A stretch of 64,000 bases of DNA from Mesorhizobium australicum. Its GTDB lineage: Bacteria > Pseudomonadota > Alphaproteobacteria > Rhizobiales > Rhizobiaceae. The notes below the pieces were generated by a model. The model was not told where the DNA came from and did no database searches. It was given only the letters and a program-made list of their open reading frames with translations. The translations under genes were made by a program, and so were the position numbers. Below, piece by piece: positions 1-7,114 of this stretch. The stretch covers positions 1,674,001 through 1,738,000 of the forward strand of contig NZ_FXBL01000004.1 of the NCBI RefSeq assembly GCF_900177325.1. Direction: 5' to 3'. Each line of letters begins with the position of its first letter. Position 1 is the first letter of the stretch.

Positions 1-536
1 TGATCGATGCGGAAGATCTGGTGCTCGTCGAAATAGCTGCCGATCTGGTCGTTCAGCGCCTGGGCGGAGGCGAGGTCGCGGCCGATCGGCTTTTCGACGA
101 CGATGCGGCTGTTCTGGCAGATCAGCCCGCTGCCCTTGAGATGCTTGGCGATGTCGCCGAACAGCGCCGGCGCGACCGCCATGTAGAAGACCCGGATGCG
201 GTCGCTGTCGCCGACCTGCTTCTTGATGGCGTCGAACCCTTCGCCGGTCTTGCCGTCGGCCGAAACGTAGTGGAGCCGCGCGATGAAGGTCTCGAGTTCC
301 TGCGCGTCGATCTCGTTCGCCTTGACATGGTCGCTGATCGCCTTCTTGGCGAACTCGCGGTACTCCTTGTGGGTCATCTTCGCCCGCGACGTGCCGATGA
401 TCCGCGTCGGTTCGGTGAACTGGCCCGCGCGCTGGCGCTGATAGAGCGCCGGCAGCAGCTTGCGCTCGGCGAGATCGCCGGTGCCGCCGAAGGCGATGAA
501 GTCGAAAGGTTCGACGGGGATGATCTGGCTCGTCAT
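1..536 (-). CDS. zwf: Glucose-6-phosphate 1-dehydrogenase, N-terminal part
   Basis: Oxidises glucose 6-phosphate with NAD(P)+ at the entry to the Entner-Doudoroff and pentose phosphate pathways. The first 178 residues are visible; the gene runs off the left edge. The dinucleotide-binding loop (FGGTGDLAERK, about residues 15-25), EKPIGRDL and the end of the visible part (IFRID, the start of the family's active-site RIDHYLGKE motif) identify it. Start ATG at 536. It is divergent from the aldehyde dehydrogenase gene across a 193-base region. No regulator site for zwf was recognised with confidence. Confidence 0.95.
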   Translation of the reverse strand, partial: MTSQIIPVEPFDFIAFGGTGDLAERKLLPALYQRQRAGQFTEPTRIIGTSRAKMTHKEYREFAKKAISDHVKANEIDAQELETFIARLHYVSADGKTGEGFDAIKKQVGDSDRIRVFYMAVAPALFGDIAKHLKGSGLICQNSRIVVEKPIGRDLASAQALNDQIGSYFDEHQIFRID

Positions 537-681
537 GTTGTGCCCGCTGTCTGCTCCGGAGCGCTCCGGCCCCGTATAATCTAATCGATTTAAAGTTCCT
601 AGTCCCGCTGGAGCAATTGCTTCAGCTTGACACATGCCCGAGGGAGGGTCTTTTCCTGCGGCCACCCCGGCGCAGCACTAT

Positions 682-690
682 TGCAGTGCA
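682..690. promoter_or_regulatory. PhaR-like box upstream of aldehyde dehydrogenase gene
   Basis: TGCAGTGCA (TGC-N3-GCA) lies 40 bases before the aldehyde dehydrogenase start. Its reverse complement is identical to the box at 35554-35562 in front of the phasin gene. Regulation by PhaR here is inference from this motif alone; a nine-base match can arise by chance. Confidence 0.3.
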
Positions 691-729
691 GCATAACGCG
701 CGGCCGGTGAAAAGCGAAAAGGAGCCGGC

Positions 730-2205
730 ATGGGCACGCACCTGTCTCGAACCGTCGCCGAAGGCGTGGCCTTCATGCAGATCATCGACGGCAAGCCGAC
801 CGACGCGCTGTCGGGCGCGCGCATCGACGTGGCTTCGCCCTCGGACGGCAAGGTGTTTGCCTCGATTCCGGCCTCGGGCGAGGCGGATGTGGACCGCGCG
901 GTGCGCTCGGCGCGCAAGGCCTTCGACGAGGGCCCGTGGGGACGCATGCCGGCGGTCGAGCGCGGCCGTTGCCTGACGCGGCTGTTCCAGCTGGTCGAGA
1001 GCCACGGCACGGAGCTTGCCGCGCTCGAATCGCGCGACACCGGCAAGCCGATCCGACAGGGCAGGGCGGACATCACCGCCACCATGCGCTACTACGAATT
1101 CTACGGCGGCGCGGGCGACAAGATCCACGGCGACACGATTCCCTTCCTGCCCGGCTATACCGCGCTGACGCTGCGCGAGCCGCATGGCGTCGTCGCCGGC
1201 ATCATTCCGTGGAACTATCCGCTGCAGATCCTTGCGCGCGTGCTTGGCGCGGCGCTCGCGATGGGCAACACGCTGGTCGCCAAGCCCGCCGAGGACGCCT
1301 CGCTCAGCGCGATCCGCATCGCCGAGCTGTGTCTCGAGGCAGGTATCCCCGAAGGTGTCGTCAACGTCGTCACCGGCTACGGCCGCGAGGCGGGCGCGGC
1401 GCTTTCGGCCCATCCCGGCGTCGACTACGTCACCTTCACCGGCTCGCCGCTCACCGGTACGGCAATCCAGCAGGCGGCGGCGATCAACAACCGCGGCGTG
1501 ACGATGGAGCTCGGCGGCAAGTCGCCGCAGATCGTCTTCGCCGACGCCGACATCGAGGCGGCCGTTCCCGTGCTCGTCAACGCCATCATCCAGAACGGCG
1601 GCCAGACCTGCTCGGCCGGCAGCCGCGTGCTGGTCGAGCGGCCGGTCTACGAACAGGTCGCGGCCGCACTCGCCGAGCGCTTCTCGGCGCTGGTCGCCGG
1701 TCCCCACGATGCCGACCTGGATCTCGGGGCGCTGATCAATCCGAAGCAGCGCGACCGCGTCGCCGGTATGATTGCCGCCGCGGAGGAGGCGGGCGTTTCC
1801 GTGCTCGCCCGTGGCTCCGTCGCGAAGGATGCACCGGCCGGCGGCTGGTATCAGGCGCCGGTGCTGTTCGGCTCCGTCGATCCCGTCGCGACGATCGCGC
1901 AGGAAGAAGTGTTCGGCCCTGTGCTCGCGCTCTCCCCCTTCGATGGCGAGGAGGACGCGATCCGGATCGCCAACGGCACCGAGTTCGGCCTCGTCGCCGG
2001 CGTATGGACGAAGGACGGCGCGCGCCAGCACCGCGTCGCCAAGCGCGTCCGCGCCGGCCAAGTCTTCGTCAACGGCTACGGCGCCGGCGGCGGCGTCGAA
2101 CTGCCTTTCGGCGGCTTCAAGAAGTCCGGCCATGGCCGCGAGAAGGGCTTCGAGGCGCTCTACGACATGAGCGCGACCAAGACGATCGTGTTCAATCACG
2201 GATGA
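730..2205 (+). CDS. NAD(P)-dependent aldehyde dehydrogenase
   Basis: A 491-residue cytosolic ALDH-superfamily enzyme oxidising an aldehyde to its acid. The general-base glutamate is Glu260 (MELGGK) and the nucleophile Cys294 (GGQTCSAGS); the Rossmann-fold motif GSPLTG is also present. The length is normal for betaine-aldehyde or gamma-aminobutyraldehyde dehydrogenases, but the substrate cannot be read from sequence. ATG at 730 has a good ribosome site (AAAAGGAG, 717-724); an in-frame ATG at 775 is the alternative. Its stop overlaps the start of the following SDR gene, so the two are probably translationally coupled and act on the same alcohol/aldehyde path. Confidence 0.9.
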   Translation: MGTHLSRTVAEGVAFMQIIDGKPTDALSGARIDVASPSDGKVFASIPASGEADVDRAVRSARKAFDEGPWGRMPAVERGRCLTRLFQLVESHGTELAALESRDTGKPIRQGRADITATMRYYEFYGGAGDKIHGDTIPFLPGYTALTLREPHGVVAGIIPWNYPLQILARVLGAALAMGNTLVAKPAEDASLSAIRIAELCLEAGIPEGVVNVVTGYGREAGAALSAHPGVDYVTFTGSPLTGTAIQQAAAINNRGVTMELGGKSPQIVFADADIEAAVPVLVNAIIQNGGQTCSAGSRVLVERPVYEQVAAALAERFSALVAGPHDADLDLGALINPKQRDRVAGMIAAAEEAGVSVLARGSVAKDAPAGGWYQAPVLFGSVDPVATIAQEEVFGPVLALSPFDGEEDAIRIANGTEFGLVAGVWTKDGARQHRVAKRVRAGQVFVNGYGAGGGVELPFGGFKKSGHGREKGFEALYDMSATKTIVFNHG

Positions 2206-2954
2206 TGGCTCGCCTGGAAAATAAGGTCGCCATCGTCACCGGCGCCGCCTCTGGCTTCGGCGAAGGCATGGCGCGGCGCTTCGCGGAAGAAGGCGCGAAG
2301 GTGGTCGTCGCCGACCTGAACGCGAAGGGTGCCGAGCGCGTCGCGTCCGAGATCGGTGGCGGCGCGATCGGACTCGGGGTCGACGTGACGTTGCGCGCCG
2401 AGGTGGACGAGATGGTCTACGCCGCCATGCAGGCTTTCGGCCGCGTCGATCTCATGGTCAACAATGCCGGCTTCACCCATCGAAGCGGCAGTCTCACCGA
2501 TGTCGACGAGGAGACATTCGATCTTGTCGCCGACGTCAACATGAAGGCGGTCTATTTCTCGACACTCGCGGTCGTGCCGATCATGGAGCGCCAGGGCGGC
2601 GGCTCGATCCTCACCACCGCTTCTGTCACCGGGCTGCGTCCCGAGGCCGGGCTGACATGGTTCAACGCGTCCAAGGGCTGGGCAATCACGGCGACGAAGT
2701 CGATGGCCCTCGAGCTCGCGCCGAAAGGCATCCGGGTCAACTGCCTCTGCCCGGTGTTTGGCGAGACCGGCATGCTGGCAAATTTCAGGGGCGCCGACAC
2801 GCCCGAGCTGCGCGGCCGGCTGAGCGCCGAGATTCCGCTCGGCCGGCTGTCGACGCCGCTCGACGTTGCCAATGCCGCGCTGTGGCTTGCCTCAGACGAG
2901 GCTGCCTTCATCACCGGCGTGGCGCTGGAAGTCGACGGAGGGCGCGGCATATGA
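2202..2954 (+). CDS. SDR-family oxidoreductase with Phe at the catalytic Tyr position
   Basis: Classical short-chain dehydrogenase, 250 residues. Visible are the TGAASGFG cofactor loop, NNAG, the catalytic-Ser region (TTASVTG) and a C-terminus ending in EVDGGRGI. The usual YxxxK active site reads W-F-N-A-S-K, so the catalytic Tyr is replaced by Phe (residue 154, codon TTC at 2661) while Lys is kept. Family members normally have YNASKG here. The start overlaps the ALDH stop (ATG at 2202 or 2205) and the stop overlaps the next start, giving a tight three-gene operon. It may be catalytically impaired or use another proton donor. Confidence 0.85.
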   Translation: MMARLENKVAIVTGAASGFGEGMARRFAEEGAKVVVADLNAKGAERVASEIGGGAIGLGVDVTLRAEVDEMVYAAMQAFGRVDLMVNNAGFTHRSGSLTDVDEETFDLVADVNMKAVYFSTLAVVPIMERQGGGSILTTASVTGLRPEAGLTWFNASKGWAITATKSMALELAPKGIRVNCLCPVFGETGMLANFRGADTPELRGRLSAEIPLGRLSTPLDVANAALWLASDEAAFITGVALEVDGGRGI

Positions 2955-3343
2955 AGACCTGGACGCTGGCGGCGCTGCTTGTCCTGACACCGTTGATCCA
3001 GGCACAAGCTGTCGAGATCGTCGTCACGGATGGCGACAGCCTCGATCTCGACGGCAGGCATGTCGAGATCTGGGGCATCCTCGCGCCGCAGAAATCAGAG
3101 ACCTGCAGGACTGCAGCAGGCATCGCATGGCCCTGTGGCGAGCGCGCATTCCGCCAGTTGTCGGAGGCCGCGGCGGACAGCAGCTTCGCCTGCGAGGAAA
3201 AGGAACCGGGCTTCGTGCTGTGCCGCGCGGGAGGGCTCGACGTCGGCCGGTTGCTTGTCAAGGAAGGCCTCGCCCGGGCGCGCCGCGACTATGTCGATGT
3301 CGAAGCCCGCGCGCGCGAAGCCAAGATTGGCATCTGGGAGTAG
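2951..3343 (+). CDS. Secreted SNase-fold (thermonuclease-like) protein, active site degenerate
   Basis: A 130-residue protein with a signal peptide (about residues 1-19, cleavage near AQA/V) followed by one staphylococcal-nuclease OB fold: DGDSLDL, WGILAPQ, and the C-terminal KEGLARA...AREAKIGIW pattern typical of the family. The catalytic loop that usually reads R-L-x-G-I-D-A-P-E here reads E-I-W-G-I-L-A-P-Q, so Arg35, Asp40 and Glu43 equivalents of S. aureus nuclease are all replaced. Nuclease activity is therefore doubtful; it may only bind a ligand. Third gene of the ALDH-SDR operon with an ATGA overlap. Confidence 0.75.
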   Translation: MKTWTLAALLVLTPLIQAQAVEIVVTDGDSLDLDGRHVEIWGILAPQKSETCRTAAGIAWPCGERAFRQLSEAAADSSFACEEKEPGFVLCRAGGLDVGRLLVKEGLARARRDYVDVEARAREAKIGIWE

Positions 3344-3345
3344 CC

Positions 3346-3585
3346 TCAGCCTTCGACTTCCGTCTCCGGGCGGTCGCTGCCGGCCGCGTGTTCCGTGCGC
3401 CAGTTGCCTGAACTGTCCTGGTATTCGATCTCCGCGTCGCGTCCGCCGAGCCTGTGCTCGTTGGCCGCTGCAAGCGCGGCGTTGCGGGCGCTGTCGTGGT
3501 CCGGAAACGTCTCGGAAAACACGTCGCCGAGCTTGTAGGCCCAGCCGCCGTCATGCTGGACGACGCGATAAACGATACCTGACAT
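3346..3585 (-). CDS. DUF2188 domain protein
   Basis: A 79-residue soluble protein beginning MSGIVYRVVQHDGGWAYK. The pattern (V-x-HDGGWA, then an aromatic, an alanine-rich helix AARNAALAAANEHR-like and a short strand) is that of DUF2188, small proteins of unknown function common in rhizobia. ATG at 3585 is chosen because AGGAG precedes it at about 3591-3595; a longer in-frame extension upstream has no ribosome site. It runs convergently with the SNase-fold gene, two bases apart. No function is proposed. Confidence 0.65.
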   Translation of the reverse strand: MSGIVYRVVQHDGGWAYKLGDVFSETFPDHDSARNAALAAANEHRLGGRDAEIEYQDSSGNWRTEHAAGSDRPETEVEG

Positions 3586-3680
3586 TGCTACACTCCTGCG
3601 TTTTTGAACCAACAGCAACGGAGCCGGTGCGGTTCCCTGAGGAATATGGATTGGCGCGGCTGTCTTCACAATGCTCGTCA

Positions 3681-3836
3681 GTGTGGGGCGACCGGCGCCA
3701 GGAACTCGTCTTCATCGGCGTCGAACCGATGGACAAGCCCGAACTGACCGCCCGCCTCGAGGCTTGCCTGGTGGAGCAGCGCGTGGCGGGTCCTGCCGGA
3801 CCCGTTCCCGGCGTGGTAGCGCAGCGGTACGGTTGA
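3681..3836 (+). pseudogene. CobW-family GTPase C-terminal remnant
   Basis: In one frame this stretch reads VWGDRRQELVFIGVEPMDKP followed by ELTARLEACLV and a short tail to a stop at 3834-3836. WGDRRQELVFIG plus a helix ending in EACLV is characteristic of the CobW C-terminal domain of COG0523 metal-chaperone GTPases. There is no start codon or GTPase domain upstream; the frame further left does not look like CobW. I infer a decayed 3' end left by deletion. It lies between DUF2188 and the KAS III gene in a 325-base region with no intact gene. Confidence 0.6.
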
Positions 3837-3910
3837 CGCGGGCATCGCGCTGGTTTCTTTGGCGGCCCCGGCTATATTTGCCGGAAAAATGCGGGAAACG
3901 GGAAACGCGC

Positions 3911-5029
3911 ATGCACAGGGTCGCCATCACCGGCACGGGCATCTTCACGCCCGAAGAGGTCATCACCAATGCGGAACTGGTGGCCTCCTACAACGCATAT
4001 GCCCGCCGCCGGAACGAGGAACATGCCGGCGAGATCGCCGCCGGCAGCCGCGAGCCGATGCCGATGTCGAGCGAGGAGTTCATCTTCAAGGCGTCCGGCA
4101 TCGAGCGGCGCCACGTGATGAACAAGTCGGGCGTTCTGGACCCGGACCGGATGATGCCGACGCTGAGGCCACGCGCGGACGAGGAACTCTCGATCATGGC
4201 CGAGATCGCGGTGGACGCCGCGAACAAGGCGCTGGCGCAGGCCGGGCGCACGGCAGGCGAGGTGGACGCGGTGATCTGCGCGGCGTCGAACCACGAGCGC
4301 GCCTATCCGGCGATCGCGGTCGAGATCCAGCAGGCGCTGGGCATCAAGGGCTTCGCCTTCGACATGAACGTCGCCTGCTCCTCGGCGACCTTCGGTATCC
4401 AGGCCGCCGCCGACATGATCCGCTGCGGCTCGGCGCGCGCGATCCTGATGGTCAATCCGGAGATCACCTCCGGCCATCAGGAATGGCGCGACCGCGACTG
4501 TCATTTCATCTTCGGCGACGTCTGCACCGCCGTGCTGATGGAGCGCGTCGACGGCGAGGCGCCGGGCGCCTGGGAGATCCTGTCGACGCGCCTCGTCACC
4601 GAATTCTCCAACAACATCCGCAACAACAACGGCTTCCTGCGCCGCACGCACGACCAGATGGGCGAGCGCCGCGATATGCAGTTCATGCAGGAGGGCCGCA
4701 AGGTCTTCAAGCAGGTGGTGCCGATGGTGGCCGAGCTGATGCTGGGACATCTCGCCGACGAGGGCATGAAGCCGTCGGACCTGAGCCGCATGTGGCTGCA
4801 CCAGGCCAACAAGAACATGAACGACTTCATCGGCCAGAAGGTGCTCGGCCGCGAGCCGTCGCGCGAGGAGCAGCCGAATGTGCTGCAGGACTATGCCAAC
4901 ACGTCGTCGGCCGGCTCGATCATCGCGTTCTCGAAATTCTCGGACGACCTGCCTGCCGGCAGCCGCGGCGTCATCTGCTCGTTCGGCGCGGGCTATTCTG
5001 CCGGCAGCGTGATCGTTCGGCGGATGTGA
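3911..5029 (+). CDS. Beta-ketoacyl-ACP synthase III family protein
   Basis: A 372-residue thiolase-fold condensing enzyme. Cys156 lies in NVACSSATFG, the His in WLHQANKNMND and the Asn in YANTSSAGSI, the Cys-His-Asn triad of FabH-type enzymes that condense acyl-CoA with malonyl-ACP. It is longer than housekeeping FabH (about 320 residues), with an insertion after the N-terminal strand (residues 25-60). This suggests a specialised acyl-CoA rather than the primary initiation step. ATG at 3911 follows GGGAAACGGGAAACGCGC. Six bases separate its stop from the acetyltransferase start, so the two are likely co-transcribed. Confidence 0.85.
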   Translation: MHRVAITGTGIFTPEEVITNAELVASYNAYARRRNEEHAGEIAAGSREPMPMSSEEFIFKASGIERRHVMNKSGVLDPDRMMPTLRPRADEELSIMAEIAVDAANKALAQAGRTAGEVDAVICAASNHERAYPAIAVEIQQALGIKGFAFDMNVACSSATFGIQAAADMIRCGSARAILMVNPEITSGHQEWRDRDCHFIFGDVCTAVLMERVDGEAPGAWEILSTRLVTEFSNNIRNNNGFLRRTHDQMGERRDMQFMQEGRKVFKQVVPMVAELMLGHLADEGMKPSDLSRMWLHQANKNMNDFIGQKVLGREPSREEQPNVLQDYANTSSAGSIIAFSKFSDDLPAGSRGVICSFGAGYSAGSVIVRRM

Positions 5030-5034
5030 CGCCG

Positions 5035-5598
5035 ATGGCCGCCGACCAGCCCCGCAGCGCACGCGAGAAGATGGCGGCGGGCGAGTGGTACAGCTTCTGG
5101 GACCCGGAGCTGACGGCGCTGCGCGAGCGGGCGCAGGAGGCGATCTTCGAGCACAACACCCTGCCGCCGTCTAAGCGCGGCAACATCGCGCCGGCGCTGA
5201 CCGCCATCCTCGGCGCGGTCGGCGAGGGCTGCCGGATCGAGCAGCCGTTCCATTGCGCCTACGGCGTCAACATCGCGATGGGAGACGGCGCCTATATGAA
5301 CTTCGGCTGCGTGATCCTCGACCATGGCGGCGTCACCATCGGCCGCAAGGCGATGATCGGCCCAAGGGTGCAGATCTACACGGTGGAGCATCACAGGGAG
5401 CCCGACCTACGCAATGCCGGCGTGGAGGTCGCGCGGCCGGTGGTGATCGGCGACAATGTCTGGATCGGCGGCGGCGCGATCATTCTCGGCGGCGTGACCA
5501 TCGGCGACGGCGCGATCGTGGCCGCCGGCTCGGTCGTCACACGCGACGTTCTGCCGGGAACAACCGTCGCCGGCAACCCGGCGCGGGCGGTCGGCTGA
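5035..5598 (+). CDS. Maltose/galactoside-type O-acetyltransferase (LbH hexapeptide)
   Basis: A 187-residue acetyl-CoA-dependent acyltransferase with an N-terminal mac domain (EKMAAGEWYSFWDPEL) and a left-handed beta-helix. Hexapeptide turns are clear, and the loop VEHHREP...VARPVVIGDNVWIGGG holds the catalytic His and the signature of Maa/NodL/LacA enzymes. It would acetylate a sugar hydroxyl, though the acceptor is unknown. It follows the KAS III gene by five bases, so a link to lipid or surface glycoconjugate modification is possible but unproven. Confidence 0.85.
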   Translation: MAADQPRSAREKMAAGEWYSFWDPELTALRERAQEAIFEHNTLPPSKRGNIAPALTAILGAVGEGCRIEQPFHCAYGVNIAMGDGAYMNFGCVILDHGGVTIGRKAMIGPRVQIYTVEHHREPDLRNAGVEVARPVVIGDNVWIGGGAIILGGVTIGDGAIVAAGSVVTRDVLPGTTVAGNPARAVG

Positions 5599-5610
5599 GC
5601 GCCCGGACGC

Positions 5611-6114
5611 CTATCGCGCGACGATCAGCGCCCAGTAGCGCCGGTCTCCTTCGCCCTTGGCGGAAGCGAGCCCGAAACGGGTGAAGCGGGGGTCGAGCAT
5701 GTTGCGCCGGTGGCCCGGCGAATTGACCCAGGCCTTGAAGAGACCGTCGAGGCCGAACCGGCCATAGGCGATGTTCTCGGCGGCGGCGGTTTCGACCCCG
5801 TTGCCGCGCACGCGGGTGAGGAAGTCCTTTCCCCGGCCAGTCGTGTGCTTCATCCTGCCCGCGGCGGCCATCAGCTCGGCCTGCTGGCGCGCGGCGGCTT
5901 CAAGCTGGCTGTCGGGGGCGAGGGGGGAGAGGCCAGCGCCCTTGCGGATCGCGGCGAGATGTTGCTCTGCGCTGGCATTCGCGCCCGCGCCTTCGACCCG
6001 GAGCAGCGAGATCGACTGGCACCCCGAGAGCACCAGCGCCATCATCAGCGCCGCCATCGCGACGCCCAGGGGCCAGAAGATCTTCGCTACCGTCTTGGTC
6101 ACAACACTACCCAC
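5611..6114 (-). CDS. CAP-domain (SCP/PR1) lipoprotein
   Basis: A 167-residue envelope protein with an N-terminal hydrophobic helix and lipobox (LSGC, Cys about residue 32), then a CAP domain: HLAAIRKGAGL, ARQQAELMAAAG, AENIAYG, WVNSPGHRRNMLDPRFT and a C-terminal strand. CAP proteins are extracytoplasmic and of varied function. The start is uncertain: GTG at 6114 is used here, and GTG at 6102 (giving VTKTVAK) is equally possible. It converges with the acetyltransferase gene. Confidence 0.8.
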   Translation of the reverse strand: MGSVVTKTVAKIFWPLGVAMAALMMALVLSGCQSISLLRVEGAGANASAEQHLAAIRKGAGLSPLAPDSQLEAAARQQAELMAAAGRMKHTTGRGKDFLTRVRGNGVETAAAENIAYGRFGLDGLFKAWVNSPGHRRNMLDPRFTRFGLASAKGEGDRRYWALIVAR

Positions 6115-6322
6115 TCGTGCACTGCGGCTTCCAAGAGCGCCGGATCATGGCTTTTTGCGGATCGCCGAAGCAGCAGCCACCGGGCTCCGTGCCCGGCGAT
6201 GAACTTTTTGTGACGATCCGTGATGGCCGTGCCGGAAACTTGCGCGTGAAAGCACCCGTATCCAGATCAACCGCCCAATGATGGACGGGGAACACTGATC
6301 CAAGGTTAACAGGAGAGAAACC

Positions 6323-6541
6323 ATGACGAAATTTGCACTCGCCGCCGCGCTGACCCTCATCGCCGGTTCCGCTTTCGCGCAGGAAGCGCCGTTCTGGATC
6401 GTCGATGGCGCTGTCGTCTACACCGGCCAGACCATGTCGAACGGCACGACCTTCGAGGGTGGCGCGTCGGCAACGGCTTCCCCCGCGTTCATGCTCGACG
6501 GCGGCAACATCAACTGGGACCAGAACTATAGCGGCAAGTAA
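6323..6541 (+). CDS. Small secreted protein, tandem paralogue 1
   Basis: A 72-residue protein with a clean signal peptide (cleavage after AFA, about residue 19). The mature part is only about 52 residues, starting QEAPFWIVDGAVVYTGQ and ending NWDQNYSGK. It shares the leading (V-x-[DN]-G-x-V-x-Y-x-G-Q) and closing (DQNYSGK) motifs with the gene at 6742, so the two are paralogues with different middles. ATG has a strong ribosome site (AGGAGAG, 6310-6316). I know no function for this family; it is probably periplasmic or exported. Confidence 0.75.
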   Translation: MTKFALAAALTLIAGSAFAQEAPFWIVDGAVVYTGQTMSNGTTFEGGASATASPAFMLDGGNINWDQNYSGK

Positions 6542-6568
6542 GCCTTTCGCGACGTCAGCCTCAAACAT

Positions 6569-6596
6569 CGAACGCCCGCCGAAAGGCGGGCGTTCG
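6569..6596 (+). terminator. Hairpin terminator after paralogue 1
   Basis: A perfect 12-base-pair stem (CGAACGCCCGCC / GGCGGGCGTTCG) closed by a GAAA tetraloop. No U-tract follows, so it may work as an mRNA-stabilising end or with Rho. The inner ten base pairs are the same as in the terminator after the second paralogue. Confidence 0.65.
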
Positions 6597-6741
6597 TGTG
6601 TCCGGATGCGAAAGGCCGATCGGTCAACTTGTTGTTACGGCATCCAATTTAGGTGCGATGAAACCCGATCGCGTCCCATCCGTTGACTGGGCAGACCGTC
6701 GCAGATCGGTCGACGAAGCCGAACCGGAAAAGGAGACTGTC

Positions 6742-7062
6742 ATGAAGAAGATCATTCTCGCCGCCGCGATCACCGCCGCCGCTGCGGGCGCGGCCTTCGC
6801 TCAGGAGCCGCCCTACACCGTCATGAACGGCGAGGTAAAGTACCCCGGCCAGATGGAGCGGTATGAGCCGCGCGGCCCGTACTATGGTGACGTCTACTAC
6901 GGCGATGCCTATGCGCAGGTCTCGCCCAGCTACTACGTCGAGGAGCCCGGCTACACGATGGAGCCGCGTTATTCCTATGAACGCGTGCCGTCCAGCGCCC
7001 CGGGCATCTACGTGTTCGATGGGCTGAACCTGAACAACGACCAGAACTACAGCGGCAAGTAA
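6742..7062 (+). CDS. Small secreted Tyr/Pro-rich protein, tandem paralogue 2
   Basis: A 106-residue protein with signal peptide MKKIILAAAITAAAAGAAFA, then PPYTVMNGEVKYPGQ, a tyrosine-, proline- and glycine-rich middle (about residues 36-85, YYGDVYYGDAYAQ and similar) and the C-terminal NNDQNYSGK shared with the upstream gene. ATG at 6742 has AAAAGGAG ahead of it (6728-6735). The extra middle segment is low-complexity and probably disordered. It has its own upstream region and terminator, so it is probably a separate transcription unit that arose by duplication. Confidence 0.75.
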   Translation: MKKIILAAAITAAAAGAAFAQEPPYTVMNGEVKYPGQMERYEPRGPYYGDVYYGDAYAQVSPSYYVEEPGYTMEPRYSYERVPSSAPGIYVFDGLNLNNDQNYSGK

Positions 7063-7083
7063 GCGCTGCATGCTGAATCGTCG

Positions 7084-7110
7084 AAACGCCCGCCGCGAGG
7101 CGGGCGTTTT
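7084..7110. terminator. Rho-independent terminator between convergent genes
   Basis: An 11-base-pair stem AAACGCCCGCC / GGCGGGCGTTT with a GCGA tetraloop and a short T-run. A matching A-run on the left side makes it usable in both directions, serving the secreted-protein gene and the oxidase gene that ends at 7115. Confidence 0.75.
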
Positions 7111-7114
7111 CGCG

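Noticed and set aside
627..655. TTGACA at 627 as a promoter for the aldehyde dehydrogenase operon
   Set aside because: No acceptable -10 hexamer occurs 16-18 bases downstream.
936..2954. A 672-residue plus-strand frame joining an Arg-rich stretch to the SDR
   Set aside because: The first two thirds are the ALDH gene read in the wrong frame; only the SDR part is real.
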